A program made the position numbers and the translations under genes. Positions 1 to 10,618 of a stretch of 64,000 bases of DNA are shown here, in pieces. The DNA lies in assembly GCA_010909165.1 (NCBI GenBank), contig VJWM01000108.1:1-64000 (forward strand), in the 5' to 3' direction. The stretch's first letter is position 1. Each line of letters begins with the position of its first letter. The notes under the pieces are model-generated. The model was not told the DNA's origin. It saw only the letters and a program-made list of their open reading frames with translations, and did no database searches. The DNA comes from Anthoceros angustus. Lineage: Eukaryota; Streptophyta; Anthocerotopsida; Anthocerotales; Anthocerotaceae.

Positions 1-2430
1 CTGGGATGTAGGCCGAGGTTAAATAGTGTGGTGCTGGGCCCCTTTTATGGCGATGCAAGTTGTGGTGATGTGTGGTGTGCCGGTGAGCAATGTATGCCAG
101 TGATTGTGTCGAACCTGAAGAAAAACACTTAGAAATTTAAGGAGGAAGTGGGTATCGAGGAAGGATTTTTGGAAAGATCGTATCCAGTAGGATTGAAGAT
201 GAAGGCATAACGATCACGGAGAGCAGGCGTCCAGTGACAAGGAGGAGGCGAGCACATGTCGGCCAGAGAAGAAGAGAAAGCGGTGAAGGAGAAGCCGAGA
301 AGGTCAGTAGGAAAGGAGGGCCGAAGTTTTTGTGTTTGATGCAAGTCTCCTCCGAGACTTATGGATTTTTGGTGGGCTCGGCAATGCGACTCGGTGCGAT
401 GGAGTTCGATGACATTGGGCCTATTCTAATGTGGAGTTGGTTGAGTCTTCTCTGACTTCGGCTGGAGGAGAAGCAGAGAGAACATGGAGGGAGAGGGCGT
501 GCGGAGATCAGAGGATGGGACACATTATGTTCATGCTGTATGGGAGGCGAGCGAGTGATGGTGTGGCTCACGAGAGAGATGAAGATGGAAAAAGCGGTGG
601 TGGGCGACCTTCTTGAAGAAGCTCTCGGCATGCTCATCGGAGGAGTAGGCGACGGAATGGGCTGGAGGGGCAGATAGGTTCTGACCTCAAGTGGGCTTAC
701 AAGGATAGTTTGGGGCGACACTGCTGTCAGTGAACCACCCTACTTGATTGCATTCTTTCATTTCATGTGGAAGTGGGCGGGAGCTCGGCACAGGCTGGGC
801 GGCCATCTTGACCTATGAGCATCAAGGACAAGCTCTTAAGCGTGGAATGGGTTTTGCATCCGAAGAGATGCAAAGAGGTTACCCTCTATGTCGTTATAGT
901 CCTAGGATTGATCCCAAGGAATGGTTTTGTGTCAAGATGTTACTAAAACTATGGACTCTAGACTTACCCGTCGATCACTACCCCCCTTATCCGACTACCA
1001 TACCCAAAACCCACCACCGTGGAAGACTCGGCCACCGCGATGGCTGGTTCAACCAACGTGGTCCCACAATCGCCTCATGTGGTGACTATTTCACCGGCTT
1101 CTCTGTGCTGGGAGTTATGGACATACACACCTACATCGCCCTCACTTGCTTCCGGGAATTTCCTTGATCGGATCCAGGAGTTATACCACGACTTCTCTCG
1201 CCTCACTCCATATTTCCATGACTCCTCACTTCCTCTCCTTAATCATTTAGCGATTCTCCACTCACAATCCCTTACGCGCACTCATCGCCCTTTGGGGCCT
1301 TCCCTTCCTAAATAAATCCTCTCTCCCTCTCCTCCACGGGCCACCCGGACCCACTTTGGGCCACACAGACCCCTCCTTTGGGCCACCACAGACCCCTCTT
1401 GGGCCACAGACCCCTCTCATGGAATAAAACACTGGTGGCGGTTGGGAAAGAAGATCGGGAAAGAAAACGGTCGTGCTTGGGCGATTCGCCTTCGGCGATC
1501 CCGCCTCGCCTTCAAGGCAATTCCCTACCTCTTTTTCGTCCTTGATTTCCGTCACCCAGGCGTGGAGCTTGGCCACTCGCTCTCGACCATCCGAGGATCT
1601 TCCGGCCTTCTTGTGGCGGTGCGGTGCATCGAGCAGTTTGATGTTGATCGGGCGTCTCCAACCAACCTCGCATGCTTCAACACACGGAAGTTCACACAGA
1701 ATTATGCGGTAGAGACACTCAAGGGTCTCTTATACATTCGGTATGGATCTCCGACTCACTCCTCGATGTCTAGAAAATATGACCTACTACTCGGGGCTCC
1801 TACCAATTCGTAACTTTCTCCATGAACCCTCAAAACATCCTATCCTCTACCCGAAAAGGAACTCTTGGCAGTATGTCTCCTCCCTAAAATTAAGCGTAGC
1901 GTCATTCTTTTAGCCTAACGGTAGGTGGGGTTCCTTCTCTCGCTCTCTGCGCCTCACGATCCAGCGATTCTCCCCAAAACCTCCACCTCGCTCATCCCTG
2001 CGGTTTCTTGGCGTCTTCCATGGGCGTCGGCGTCGTCTATAGGCCCTATGCATTATTCCGCTCTTCATGTTTGGGACCACAGTGTGCTCCTCCCTCACGC
2101 CACAGCCTCCCGCGCTCATTTCCTCGATCACCACTTGGGGGTAGGCCCCGCTCCCGTTCGGAAGAACCAGGTAGCGGTGGCGGTCAAGATGTCGACCAAT
2201 GGTTTACGCCCCTCTGTCCCAACAACCACATACACATTTAGGTGAGCACGCTCACCATGCGGCGAAGCGAGGACATGAGCATCCTCATCCAGGGCCTTGT
2301 ACAATCGCCGATATAGGTCTTACCCCCCTCTCCTCCGTGGACAATCCAGGCCCTTGGGTTTCGAGGATCGCGCTCCATCTGCGGTACTCACATCGGTGAC
2401 TTCCCCACCTCGGTTCCTTCTTCATGACGG
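1..2430. other. No recognisable gene; degraded repeat-rich flank
   Basis: No open frame in this stretch gives a domain I recognise on either strand, and frames are short and overlapping. Base composition is moderately GC-rich like the retrotransposon next door, so it is probably decayed transposon sequence. It contains the short tandem repeat listed at 1,338-1,418. Nothing else here can be supported. Confidence 0.5.
1338..1418. repeat. Short tandem repeat, about 22-bp unit, four imperfect copies
   Basis: The unit reads roughly 'gggccacacagacccctc' and recurs four times with small spacing changes, the last copies being shortest. It lies in sequence without a supported gene. Confidence 0.75.
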
Positions 2431-2834
2431 TGGCGGTTTAGCCACCGTGGTGGTACTTCCCCGGTGGTGGCTTGACTCTGCAGTTCTTTGTAGCTCTGCC
2501 CTTCTTGGTTTGGCCACCTCTCTCTTGACTCTGGCCCTAGCTTCATCTCTCTCGCTTGTATCTCTCACTTGACTTCTTGAATTTCTCGGGCGCCATTGTT
2601 TCCATTTGTTCCAGGCTCATGAGACCTCATCTTGAAGCTCTTCAATTGTAGCATCGCCCCTTGACTGATTCACTAAGGCCTCTGTTGGGTGGACATGGCC
2701 CCTCGCTCACGCACATAGGGCCGCCTCGCATTCCGTCTGCGCTCCTCTGCCACCTTGTTCTCGCCTTCTAGGCTCTCCAACTTTTCCTTGAGCAACTTTT
2801 CACTGTTGGCCTGCACTCGGCCGGTGGGAGCCAT
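2431..2834 (-). pseudogene. Gag-like coiled-coil relic, minus strand
   Basis: Read on the minus strand from an ATG at 2,832-2,834, the frame begins MAPTGRVQANSEKLL and continues with a charged stretch rich in Glu, Lys and Arg, of the kind found in N-terminal coiled coils of plant gypsy Gag proteins. It stops after about 60 codons. Another frame then carries a similar Arg/Glu-rich run, so it is frameshifted. It ends 25 bp before the left LTR of the plus-strand element, so that element may have inserted into an older one lying the other way. The assignment rests on composition and context, not on a domain match. Confidence 0.3.
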
Positions 2835-2858
2835 GGCTGCAGTCGAGATCACTTTCTT

Positions 2859-4007
2859 TGTGGGCTATGCACTTCCGGGAGTTAAGAAATAAGTAGGGTT
2901 TTTTTTTTAGGATTGAAGGATAAATAAAGGCGGAAAGGAGGAATAAATTGGGGTGGCGCTTGGACGAGCTCGGAGTATACTCGGACTCGGAGTGAACAAG
3001 GACCCCGGTAATCCGGACCACAGGTCCGGACCCCGAGTCGGACCACGAGTCGGGACAGGTCGGACCCTGGCCGTGGGACTGGAAATAAGCCGGACTCGAG
3101 TTCGAGTCGAGGCGACCTCGAGGCCGGTGCTGGCGATGGAGGCCCCGACTTCGCTAGAGCGGATAATGGTGGCCCCAAGGACCCGAGGAGGCGAGGAGGA
3201 TGGCGTCGTGGTATGGCGGTTGTCGACCGCGCCCGGTAGTAACGGAGTTCGGGAGGAGGGCCCGCCTCACGGATCATCGATTGGGGTGCACCACAAGCTG
3301 TCGGGGCGAGTTGGACCACCCATCCGGGGCCGGGACCTTCCAGCCCACGGTCGGCGAAGGAGATAGAAATAGGATGGTAAATGGCCGATTAGGGTATCCG
3401 GGCGCTGCTCGAGAATAGAGTGTGTAATAAAGGCCTTGGGCGCGCGGATATAAGAGGGCTGCTCTAGTAAAACATCTTTCTCTTGGTGTTGATGCGCGTT
3501 CTTGCGGACCTTTGTGAGTCTTCTTGCTAACGTGAGTCTGAGTCACGGCGAGCCGACTCGGGAGATTGATCAAGGTCCATTGGGCGGACTTAGCGTTGTG
3601 GTGTGTGCGGGGAAGGGGTGATGACCGTGCTCGTCCGGGAGCGGCCGACCGCGACATTTTGGGCGTGTGGCGGAGGAACTCGGGAGGTGTAGAGCCGGAC
3701 GGAGGCCGTGAGCAGCGGAGGAGGTCGTGTGTAACCAGCGTCTTTTCTAAGGCGAAGAGTGTAGCGTGAGGAGAGAGAGGCGGATGCGTGAGGATGTGAG
3801 CAATCTGAGGCGAGCAGGTCCTTAAGCGTTTGGCCATAGGGCTGTCACGGTGAACGTTGTGAGTAGTTAGGAGTATGTGTGTGTTGAGGTGAGCAGGCGC
3901 TAAGGGCGGTGATCACGAAGCGATGGCAGGCCTATCATTCCCTTGAGAGCGGACTTCTTCCTACAACGACACGGGATTGTCGCGGCGCCATCGCAAAGTC
4001 CGCCACA
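2859..4007 (+). repeat. 5' long terminal repeat of the gypsy element
   Basis: It starts at TG (2,859) and most plausibly ends at CA (4,006-4,007), three bases before the primer-binding site. It matches 9,433-10,618 along its length. Promoter-like features around 3,420-3,480 include 'gtgtaataaaggcc' followed by 'gatataagagg', a TATA-like box. The same pair recurs in the right LTR near 10,020-10,055. Copies differ mostly by small indels in GC-rich tracts. Confidence 0.88.
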
Positions 4008-4010
4008 TTT

Positions 4011-4027
4011 TGGCGCCGTTGCGGGGA
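4011..4027 (+). promoter_or_regulatory. Primer-binding site, tRNA-Asp type
   Basis: The sequence tggcgccgttgcggggaa follows the left LTR after a three-base spacer. It is complementary to the 3' end of plant tRNA-Asp (ending GGCAACGGCGCCA) apart from one missing C in the GCCGGGG run. This primer is typical of Athila-type and related plant gypsy elements and fixes the LTR end and element strand. Confidence 0.85.
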
Positions 4028-4273
4028 ATGAAATCGATGCTGGTCTGCAAAGTGCGTCCTTAGGAAGAGAAGGTAAGTGAATGCGTGGCGCGGTGACGGC
4101 GGTCAAGAGTGAACCGTCGGGAGGATCGGACGTGGTCACCTCGCGTGCTCTCGAGCCGAGGGAGAGAGAGGCGTCAAACCCGAGCACCGTCGATCGGAGG
4201 AGGAGAGCGTGGTCGTTGCCGGACCAAGGCAGTCAGGGTAGGGCGCGGAAGAAGGTAGGACACGCCTAACCCG

Positions 4274-5900
4274 ATGGCGGACCATGGCCCCTCGACCAAA
4301 CAAGCGTACTCCATATTCGGAGGAAGAAGGGCGGATGCGGAGACCTTTGTGGAGGACTTCATGTCCAAAGCCAACTTCAGCGGAGAGGAGCCGACTCATC
4401 CAGCTTTTCAAGGGTTCTCAGGGGCTGCTCAATGGTAAGTACCGACCAGGAGAATGCCCCACCGCCTCGTTTGAAGCTTTGAAAATGCCTTCTTAGAGCG
4501 GTTTCGAGGATCGACCGGAGGGTATGTATTATCAAAGTTGGAAAATCAGGCGAGGAAGAAGGAGAAGCTGGGCTCGTGAGCGGTTCTATGCCGAGGATCG
4601 GCATCAACCCATACCACGATGCAAGTACGGTGGTTCTGGCCGGTCTAGCCAAACCCATGGCGTCTGCTGGCCAGAAGGGCGTGGGCAAGGCGAGGCGGCG
4701 GCTACGAGGAATCGCTACATCGGAGGATAAAGAAATCCGCTCAAGGAGGCAAGAAGAAGAAGAAGAAGCGGGGTTCGGACTCAGGAAGAGTCTTGGAGGA
4801 GGAAGACCAATCGGAGGTGTCTTGAGGAGGAGGCGTCGTCCAGAAGAAGAGGCGGAGGTCTCTAGCGAGGAATCCCATGAAGAAGAGCAAGAAGGCCCGG
4901 CTAAAGAAGCGGGGTAAGAAGGAGGTGGTGACACCGGCCGGTCAGAAGCTCCGGACCCGACTCCCTCAAAGGAGGTGGCAGTGCGGGAGGACACTGGAAA
5001 AAGTGATAAAGAGAGTAGAGGACAGCGATAAACCAGTTAAGGAAGGGCCAAAAACACCACACTACGGTCGAGCATCTACGGTGTCGTGTGCCGACAACAC
5101 GGCCATTCGAAGCCCCCTCGGCGGTGCATCAAGTGGACTACGAATACGAGGAGGAGGCGAGGAGCAATGGGAAGAGGCCTATCAGTGCAGAAGCCCCCTC
5201 GGCGCGATATCCCAAAACCATGTATCCGTCAGCGAGGTCCGTCAATACGAGCCCCACGCAGGCCCGCATGGGAGCCTTGGGATCCTCCGTCTGCCGTGAT
5301 GCAAGCTGGGAATCGCCATTACTCCAGCAGCGTGTCCGTACCCAGGCGGGGTAATGGGGACTTGGCGGGCGTGTGGCGGGGTGGGCATATGGCGATGCTA
5401 TGTCCCAACCCCGCACAAGGCAGTCGATATGCCACACCAAGCGGAGAACCCCGACCACCGCCACCTCCTAAGGCTGCCGTCGGCAAGTCGAAGATGCTCG
5501 ATTGGCGGAGTGGGAAGAGATTCCAGTGCGAGATGGAAAGAACAAGAAGGTGCGGTGGGGTGTCGAAAGGAAGGGAGTCGGGCGTGGAAATCTTGGAGGT
5601 GTCTACTCGTGGCGAAGGAAGGAGCGGCGAAAGGCGCCGATTGAAGAAGAACAAGGCGAGGAAGCGTCACGGGCCGAGGAAGGCAATCAAGCGGAAATAC
5701 CGGAGGATCCACCGATGAAGGAGGGTGGGGCAGGCGGCTCTGGGAGGATTACCGAAGGAAGTTCTCCGTCGGGGACGGGGAGAAGGGCTGCCTCCGCGGC
5801 GCAGTTTCCACGGACGTGGTCGAGGTGCGAGATGTTGCGGAGGAAATGCAAGGAGAATACCGAACAAGTGACCGGGAGAGGATGAGGCGAGCAGGATCCT
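4274..5900 (+). pseudogene. gag remnant of the gypsy element
   Basis: A frame opens at 4,274 with MADHGPSTKQAYSIFGG and runs about 54 codons to a stop near 4,436. Later pieces in other frames are strongly basic or Glu/Lys/Arg-rich (for example 4,576-4,917 and 5,502-5,885), as in Gag coiled-coil and nucleic-acid-binding regions. I see no intact CCHC zinc knuckle. Several frame changes are needed to follow the coding sense, so no Gag product is expected. The position between primer site and protease supports the call more than the sequence does. Confidence 0.55.
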
Positions 5901-6079
5901 CGATTGGGGTAGAAGCCTCGCCCCAATGTGGCGGACGATGATGAATGACAGTGTCCTTTCGACAATTTGAGGATAACCGAAATCTGCAAGAGGTCCGTCG
6001 GGCCGTTAGGAAACCCGCCTCGGCGGAGCACCAAAGCCGGAAGGGTAGCACGTGGAAGTGAGGTGGTGTCCCACGGACC

Positions 6080-9000
6080 CAGGCGCGTGGTACAAGTGGA
6101 GATTTGGATGTATCATCAAGGATGTACCGTTGGACACGGGTCCGAGTCAACCTCATCAAGCCACGGCACGAAATTGGGCTTCACATCCTTGAACCCTCAA
6201 CGAAGACTCGAGAATGGCGGACATGTCAAGAAGAGATCCGGCGGGGAGTTAACCGAGTCTTAGCCACCATAGCGCACCCTACAAAGCTGGATTTTGTTGT
6301 GATCAAACCGGCCGGACCATTAGGGTATGAGGTGTTCTTTGGGGCGGCCATGGTGGGGTTGGCCGACAAAGCTACACTTTGGAAGGAAGGAGATTCACTT
6401 CAAGCCGGTGGTGGGACCCTAAGGTGCGAGAAGGGAGGTTGCTATCACAGCAAGGACACCTATTGTGGGGAAGCTGAGCACTACGAAGGGTATACCTCTG
6501 GAGGACTCCTGACGAACAAGATAGTTCCGAGGAGGCGTACCCGCCAAGATCCGCCAGGAGGAGATGGATGGACTACGGGATGCCTTTGGAAGTGGTTGAT
6601 TGTTTTCGAGTAAACGCGCCGGGCTGGAGGAAGGAAGTGAGGAGGTCGGACCGGCTGAGAGGCAGTGAAGAGTCGGACCAAGGAAGCGGACATCGAAGGA
6701 GTAACACGATTCACCTCAGAGCTCTTGAGAGAATGGGGATGCGAGAGGGGATCCCGAGTGGAGGGCGAGGGGTTTGGGCCAGCCGAGCAGGAGGCAGTGA
6801 ACCGGACGACGTGGAAGAAGTGGAGGTCCGGCCAGCAAATTCACGAAGTTTAAGAAAGGCATGCCTCCGGACTGAAGGAAGGACTAAAGCACTTGGGGAG
6901 TTTTTGGTGTTCGCCTTCAAGGTCACGGACATGAAGGGCATTAGAAGTGGGAGAGCATAAGATCGATTTGAAGCCGGAGGCGGTGCGGTCGAATCCGACA
7001 ATACAAGCTCAACCCCAAGTATTCGATCAAGGTGAAGGAGGTCCTTGATAAGTACAGGCGGACATCATTTTCCCCATCGTCAGAGTGGGTCGCGGATTGT
7101 GGTGGTTCCCAAGAAAGCAGGACAAATTCGGGTATGCCAAGATTGGAGGAAGCTCAACGCACGGAGAAGGACCACTTCCGATGCCATTCGTGAGCGACAT
7201 TTTGGACAAGGTGGGTGGACGGACTACTTACTCCTTCTGGATGGCTACTCGGATACAACCAATTGCACCTAAGGGGTGATTGGGACAAGGCACCTTCACT
7301 AAGTGCGTTTGCCTACAAGAGAAGTGCCTTTGGGATGGCCGGGGCGCCGGTCGTTCATGCGTATGGTGACCAACGTCTTAGTGACTTCGAGGGACTTCAT
7401 GGAGATATTCTGGATGATTTTGTGTGCATGGGGAGCGGGACAAACACCTTGGGCATCTAAGAAGGTGCTTGGGCCTGGAGACTCAATTGAGCCTACACCG
7501 AGAAATGCTACTTTGGAATGACGGAGGGAATCTTGGGACATCGGGTGTCGGCGGGAATCGAGGTGGACGGGACAAGGTCCGGTCATCCGATCTACGAACC
7601 TAAAGGGCGAGAGGTTTCACAGGAATGGTGGGATACGCGGTTTATTAAGGACTTTCGAAGAGGCGGCTAAGTTGGCGAACTCTGCGGAAGGAGGAGGTTT
7701 GGACAGTCACGGGGAGCGAGAGGAGGCCTTCGGGTTCTGAGAACACCTTGGTAAGCGCCGGTTCTAAGAGGACCGGAGAGCAGAAATTTCATGTGTATGT
7801 AGAGTGTCCGCTTTTGCTATCGGAGTAGTCTTGAGCCGGGCGACAAGCGGAAGGGATTATCCGTATACTACCGGCTGCTCACCGCAGCGAAAATACACTA
7901 CAGGCCAAGCCGGGTATGGTATATCTTGTCAAGAAATTCGACACTACCTACTACCCGGTGAGTTTGTGTTCTATGTAGACCACTTCTTGTGAAGCATCGG
8001 TGAATAAAGGCGGACTGTCGGACGGATAGGTGGATATTGTTGCTGCGAGGAGTTCACGTTGAAGTGGAAACAAGACAAAGGCACCAAAATGCGATTTCTG
8101 TCACGATTGAAAACAGGCGGTGTTGAGAGATCGGGAAGATGCGTTCCGGATGAGACATTGGTTTGCAGTAAAAGTACAACCGGAGGAGCCCACGAACCCC
8201 AAGCTACGAGGCGGCCTTAGCGAGCGGAGAAGGGAGGGTCCGCCGGTCGTCCGACCTCTGACGAAGAAATGGGCGGTACCTGGGAATGGAGCTTCCGAAA
8301 ATCGACTCGTGGACGGAGGGAGGCATTCGTGCACTATGCTCGACCCTTGAGAATGTACAACGGTGTGTGTTCAAATTAGGGCGGACGGAGTAGAGCGAAG
8401 GTACTTGCCGGCGAGGCAGGAGGCGGTCGTCGAGGAATGCACGAAGGATTGGGGGAGGACACTACAGACAGTCACCACCAAAAGATTTTGAAGCGGGATC
8501 TTGGTGGCCAACAATGTATGGGGACACCCACCGTTTGTGAAGTGTGATGCTTGTCGGTGGATCGGAAAGCCAACCCACGACACGGTGGCCGCTAGTACCG
8601 ATATTGCGGCACCTTTCGAAAAGTGGGGTATTGACTTTGTTGGACCTATCGACCTCGACAAGACACACACAAGGAGATACATCCCGGTGGCAGCGGACTC
8701 ACGCACCGGTGGGTAGGCGGTGGCGACAAGAGCGGACTCCAAAATCGTGGCCAAATTCTGTCACGAGAACATCATAACCCGATGCGGATGTCCTGCAGTT
8801 GGTAAGTGATAGGGAACCCATTTCCTTAATGATGTGGTGGCCGCCATGGGAGTATTTCGCATCAATCGCATGACGGCACCCTACAATCCTAAGGCCAATG
8901 GGTGAGAAGACAAATGGGCTCATCTGCAGGATTAATAAACTCACATGAACTACGCCCATGGTAGGATACCAAGCGCCATCCGTGGCGTGTTGACGAGAGA

Positions 9001-9363
9001 AGGTGACCACACAACGGACCCTTACTTGACCTACGGACACTCTCCGTAATGCCGGTGGGTTTGAAGTGCCCACGAGTAATGATGGAAGGAGGCGGCGGAG
9101 GAGAAAGCCGGCGACTCTTGGGGTTTGTTCGGACACGGAGGGCGGGGAAGAAGCTCGGTGAAGATGCGATTGGTGCAAAACCAGGAAGATTTTGGCACGA
9201 TCATTGCGGAATCGGAGTATGTAAAGGAAGGGGACTGGCCCTCCTTTATGATAGTCGTTACATGCATTTTCGGGCAAACTTCACGAGATGGATGGGTCCG
9301 TACCAAGTGGTGCAAGTATATGACAACGGTCCGTCCATTTTAGATGGAGGCTGCCCACTCGGG
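6080..9363 (+). pseudogene. pol remnant: protease, RT, RNase H, integrase
   Basis: The domains appear in gypsy order but scattered over frames. An aspartic protease active site Asp-Thr-Gly is at 6,133-6,141, followed by 'KLDFVVIKPAG' near 6,290. Reverse transcriptase spans about 7,040-7,480: 'IRVCQDWRKLN', then 'YNQLHL', and a catalytic-site relic 'GDILDDFVC'. RNase H is at about 7,780-8,110 with 'HYLLPGEFVFYVDH'. Integrase runs about 8,320-9,000, with 'FEKWGIDFVGPID' opening the catalytic core and 'NPKANG' near its end. A C-terminal piece 'WMGPYQVVQVYDNG' lies near 9,290. Each domain boundary shows frameshifts or stops. Many are one-base changes, so either old decay or consensus errors could be responsible. 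Confidence 0.88.
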
Positions 9364-9416
9364 TGAGCGGGTGGCGGGTGAAGAAGTATCATGCTTAGTG
9401 TTGGCGGAGGCGTAGC

Positions 9417-9432
9417 AGATGAGAAGGGAGTA
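9417..9432 (+). promoter_or_regulatory. Polypurine tract
   Basis: The purine-rich run 'agatgagaagggag' directly precedes the right LTR start at 9,433. That is the position required for plus-strand priming in LTR retrotransposons. Confidence 0.7.
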
Positions 9433-10618
9433 TGTGGGCTATGCACTTCCACAGGAGTTAAGAAATAAGTAGGGTTTCTTTTTAGGATTGAAGGATAAAT
9501 AAGGCGGAAAAGGAGGAATAAATTGGGGTGGCGCTTGGACGAGGCTCGGAGTATACTCGGACTGGAGTGAACAACGGACCCGGTAATAATCCGGACCGGA
9601 GTCCGGACGTAATAAGTCCGGACCACGAGGTCCGGACCCGAGGCAGGTCGGACCCTGGCCGTAGGACTCGGAAATAAGCGGACTCCACGAGTTCGAGTGA
9701 GGCGGACCTCGAGGCCGGTTGCGGCGATGAGGAGGAGCCCCGCCGACTTCGCTAGGGGAGCAGATAGGTGGTGGCCCCGAGGACCCGAGGGGAGGCAGGG
9801 GAGGATGACGTCGTGGTAGCGGTTGTCGAGCCCGGCCAGCGGATTCGGGAGAGGAGGGCCCGCCTCACGGATCATCCGATTGGGGTGCGCCTGGCCCCAG
9901 CCGACGATTGGACCACCCATCCGGCGGGGCCGGGACCTTCCCGGCCTATCGGCGAAGGAGATAGGGGAGGAAATAGGATGGTAGGCGGCGATTAGGGTAT
10001 CGGCGCTGTTCGGAATAGGGGGTGTAATAAAGGCGCCTTGGGCGATATAAGAGATTTGCTCTAGTAAAGCATCTTTCTCTTGGTGTTGATGCAGCGTTCT
10101 TGCAGACCTTTGTGAGTCTTCTTGCTAACGTGAGTCTGAGTCACGGCGGGCACGGCGACTCGGGAGATTGATCAAGGTCACGGTGGCGGACTTAGCGTTG
10201 TGGTGTGTGCGGGGAAGGGTGGCGGTGAGTGCTCGTCGGGCCGCGGCATGCCGAGCGGAGGCAGCGTGTGGCCGGGAGGAACTCCGGGAGGCGTGTGACG
10301 GGAGAGGCCAGCAAGCGGAGGAGGTCGGGGCCTGTAACCAGCGTCTTTTCTAAGGCGAGGGTGTGAGGAGAGGAAGAAAGGGCGGATGCGTGAGGGCGGA
10401 TGTGAGCAACGTCTGACCTTGAGCAGTCCCTAAGCGTTTAGCCACATACCGGGCTGTCTGATTACGTTGTGAGTAGTTAGGAGTATGTGTGTGTTGAGGC
10501 GAGCAGGCGCTAGGGGCCAGTAGAATCACACGAAGCGAAAGCCTATCATTCCTTGAGAGCGGACTTCTTCCTACAACGACACGGGATTGTATGCGCCGGT
10601 ACCATCGGGTCGCGCCCA
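9433..10618 (+). repeat. 3' long terminal repeat of the gypsy element
   Basis: It matches the left LTR from TGTGGGCTATGCAC onward, including the tail 'acaacgacacgggattgt' near 10,574. After that tail the two copies diverge for about 35 bp, so the end at CA (10,617-10,618) is approximate. It is about 37 bp longer than the left copy because of scattered short indels. Confidence 0.85.

Larger units (their letters stand above)
2859..10618 (+). mobile_element. Full-length but decayed Ty3/gypsy LTR retrotransposon
   Basis: Two long direct repeats (2,859-4,007 and 9,433-10,618) begin with TGTGGGCTATGCAC and enclose a primer site, gag, and pol in the order protease, reverse transcriptase, RNase H, integrase, then a purine tract. 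This order defines Ty3/gypsy. The tRNA-Asp-type primer site and the 'FEKWGIDFVGPI' start of the integrase core resemble the non-chromovirus Athila/Tat lineage. No chromodomain was seen. Every coding domain is broken by frameshifts or stops, so no functional polyprotein can be read. The LTRs are clearly related but differ by many short indels. I found no convincing target-site duplication: the bases before 2,859 and after 10,618 do not match. Confidence 0.9.
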
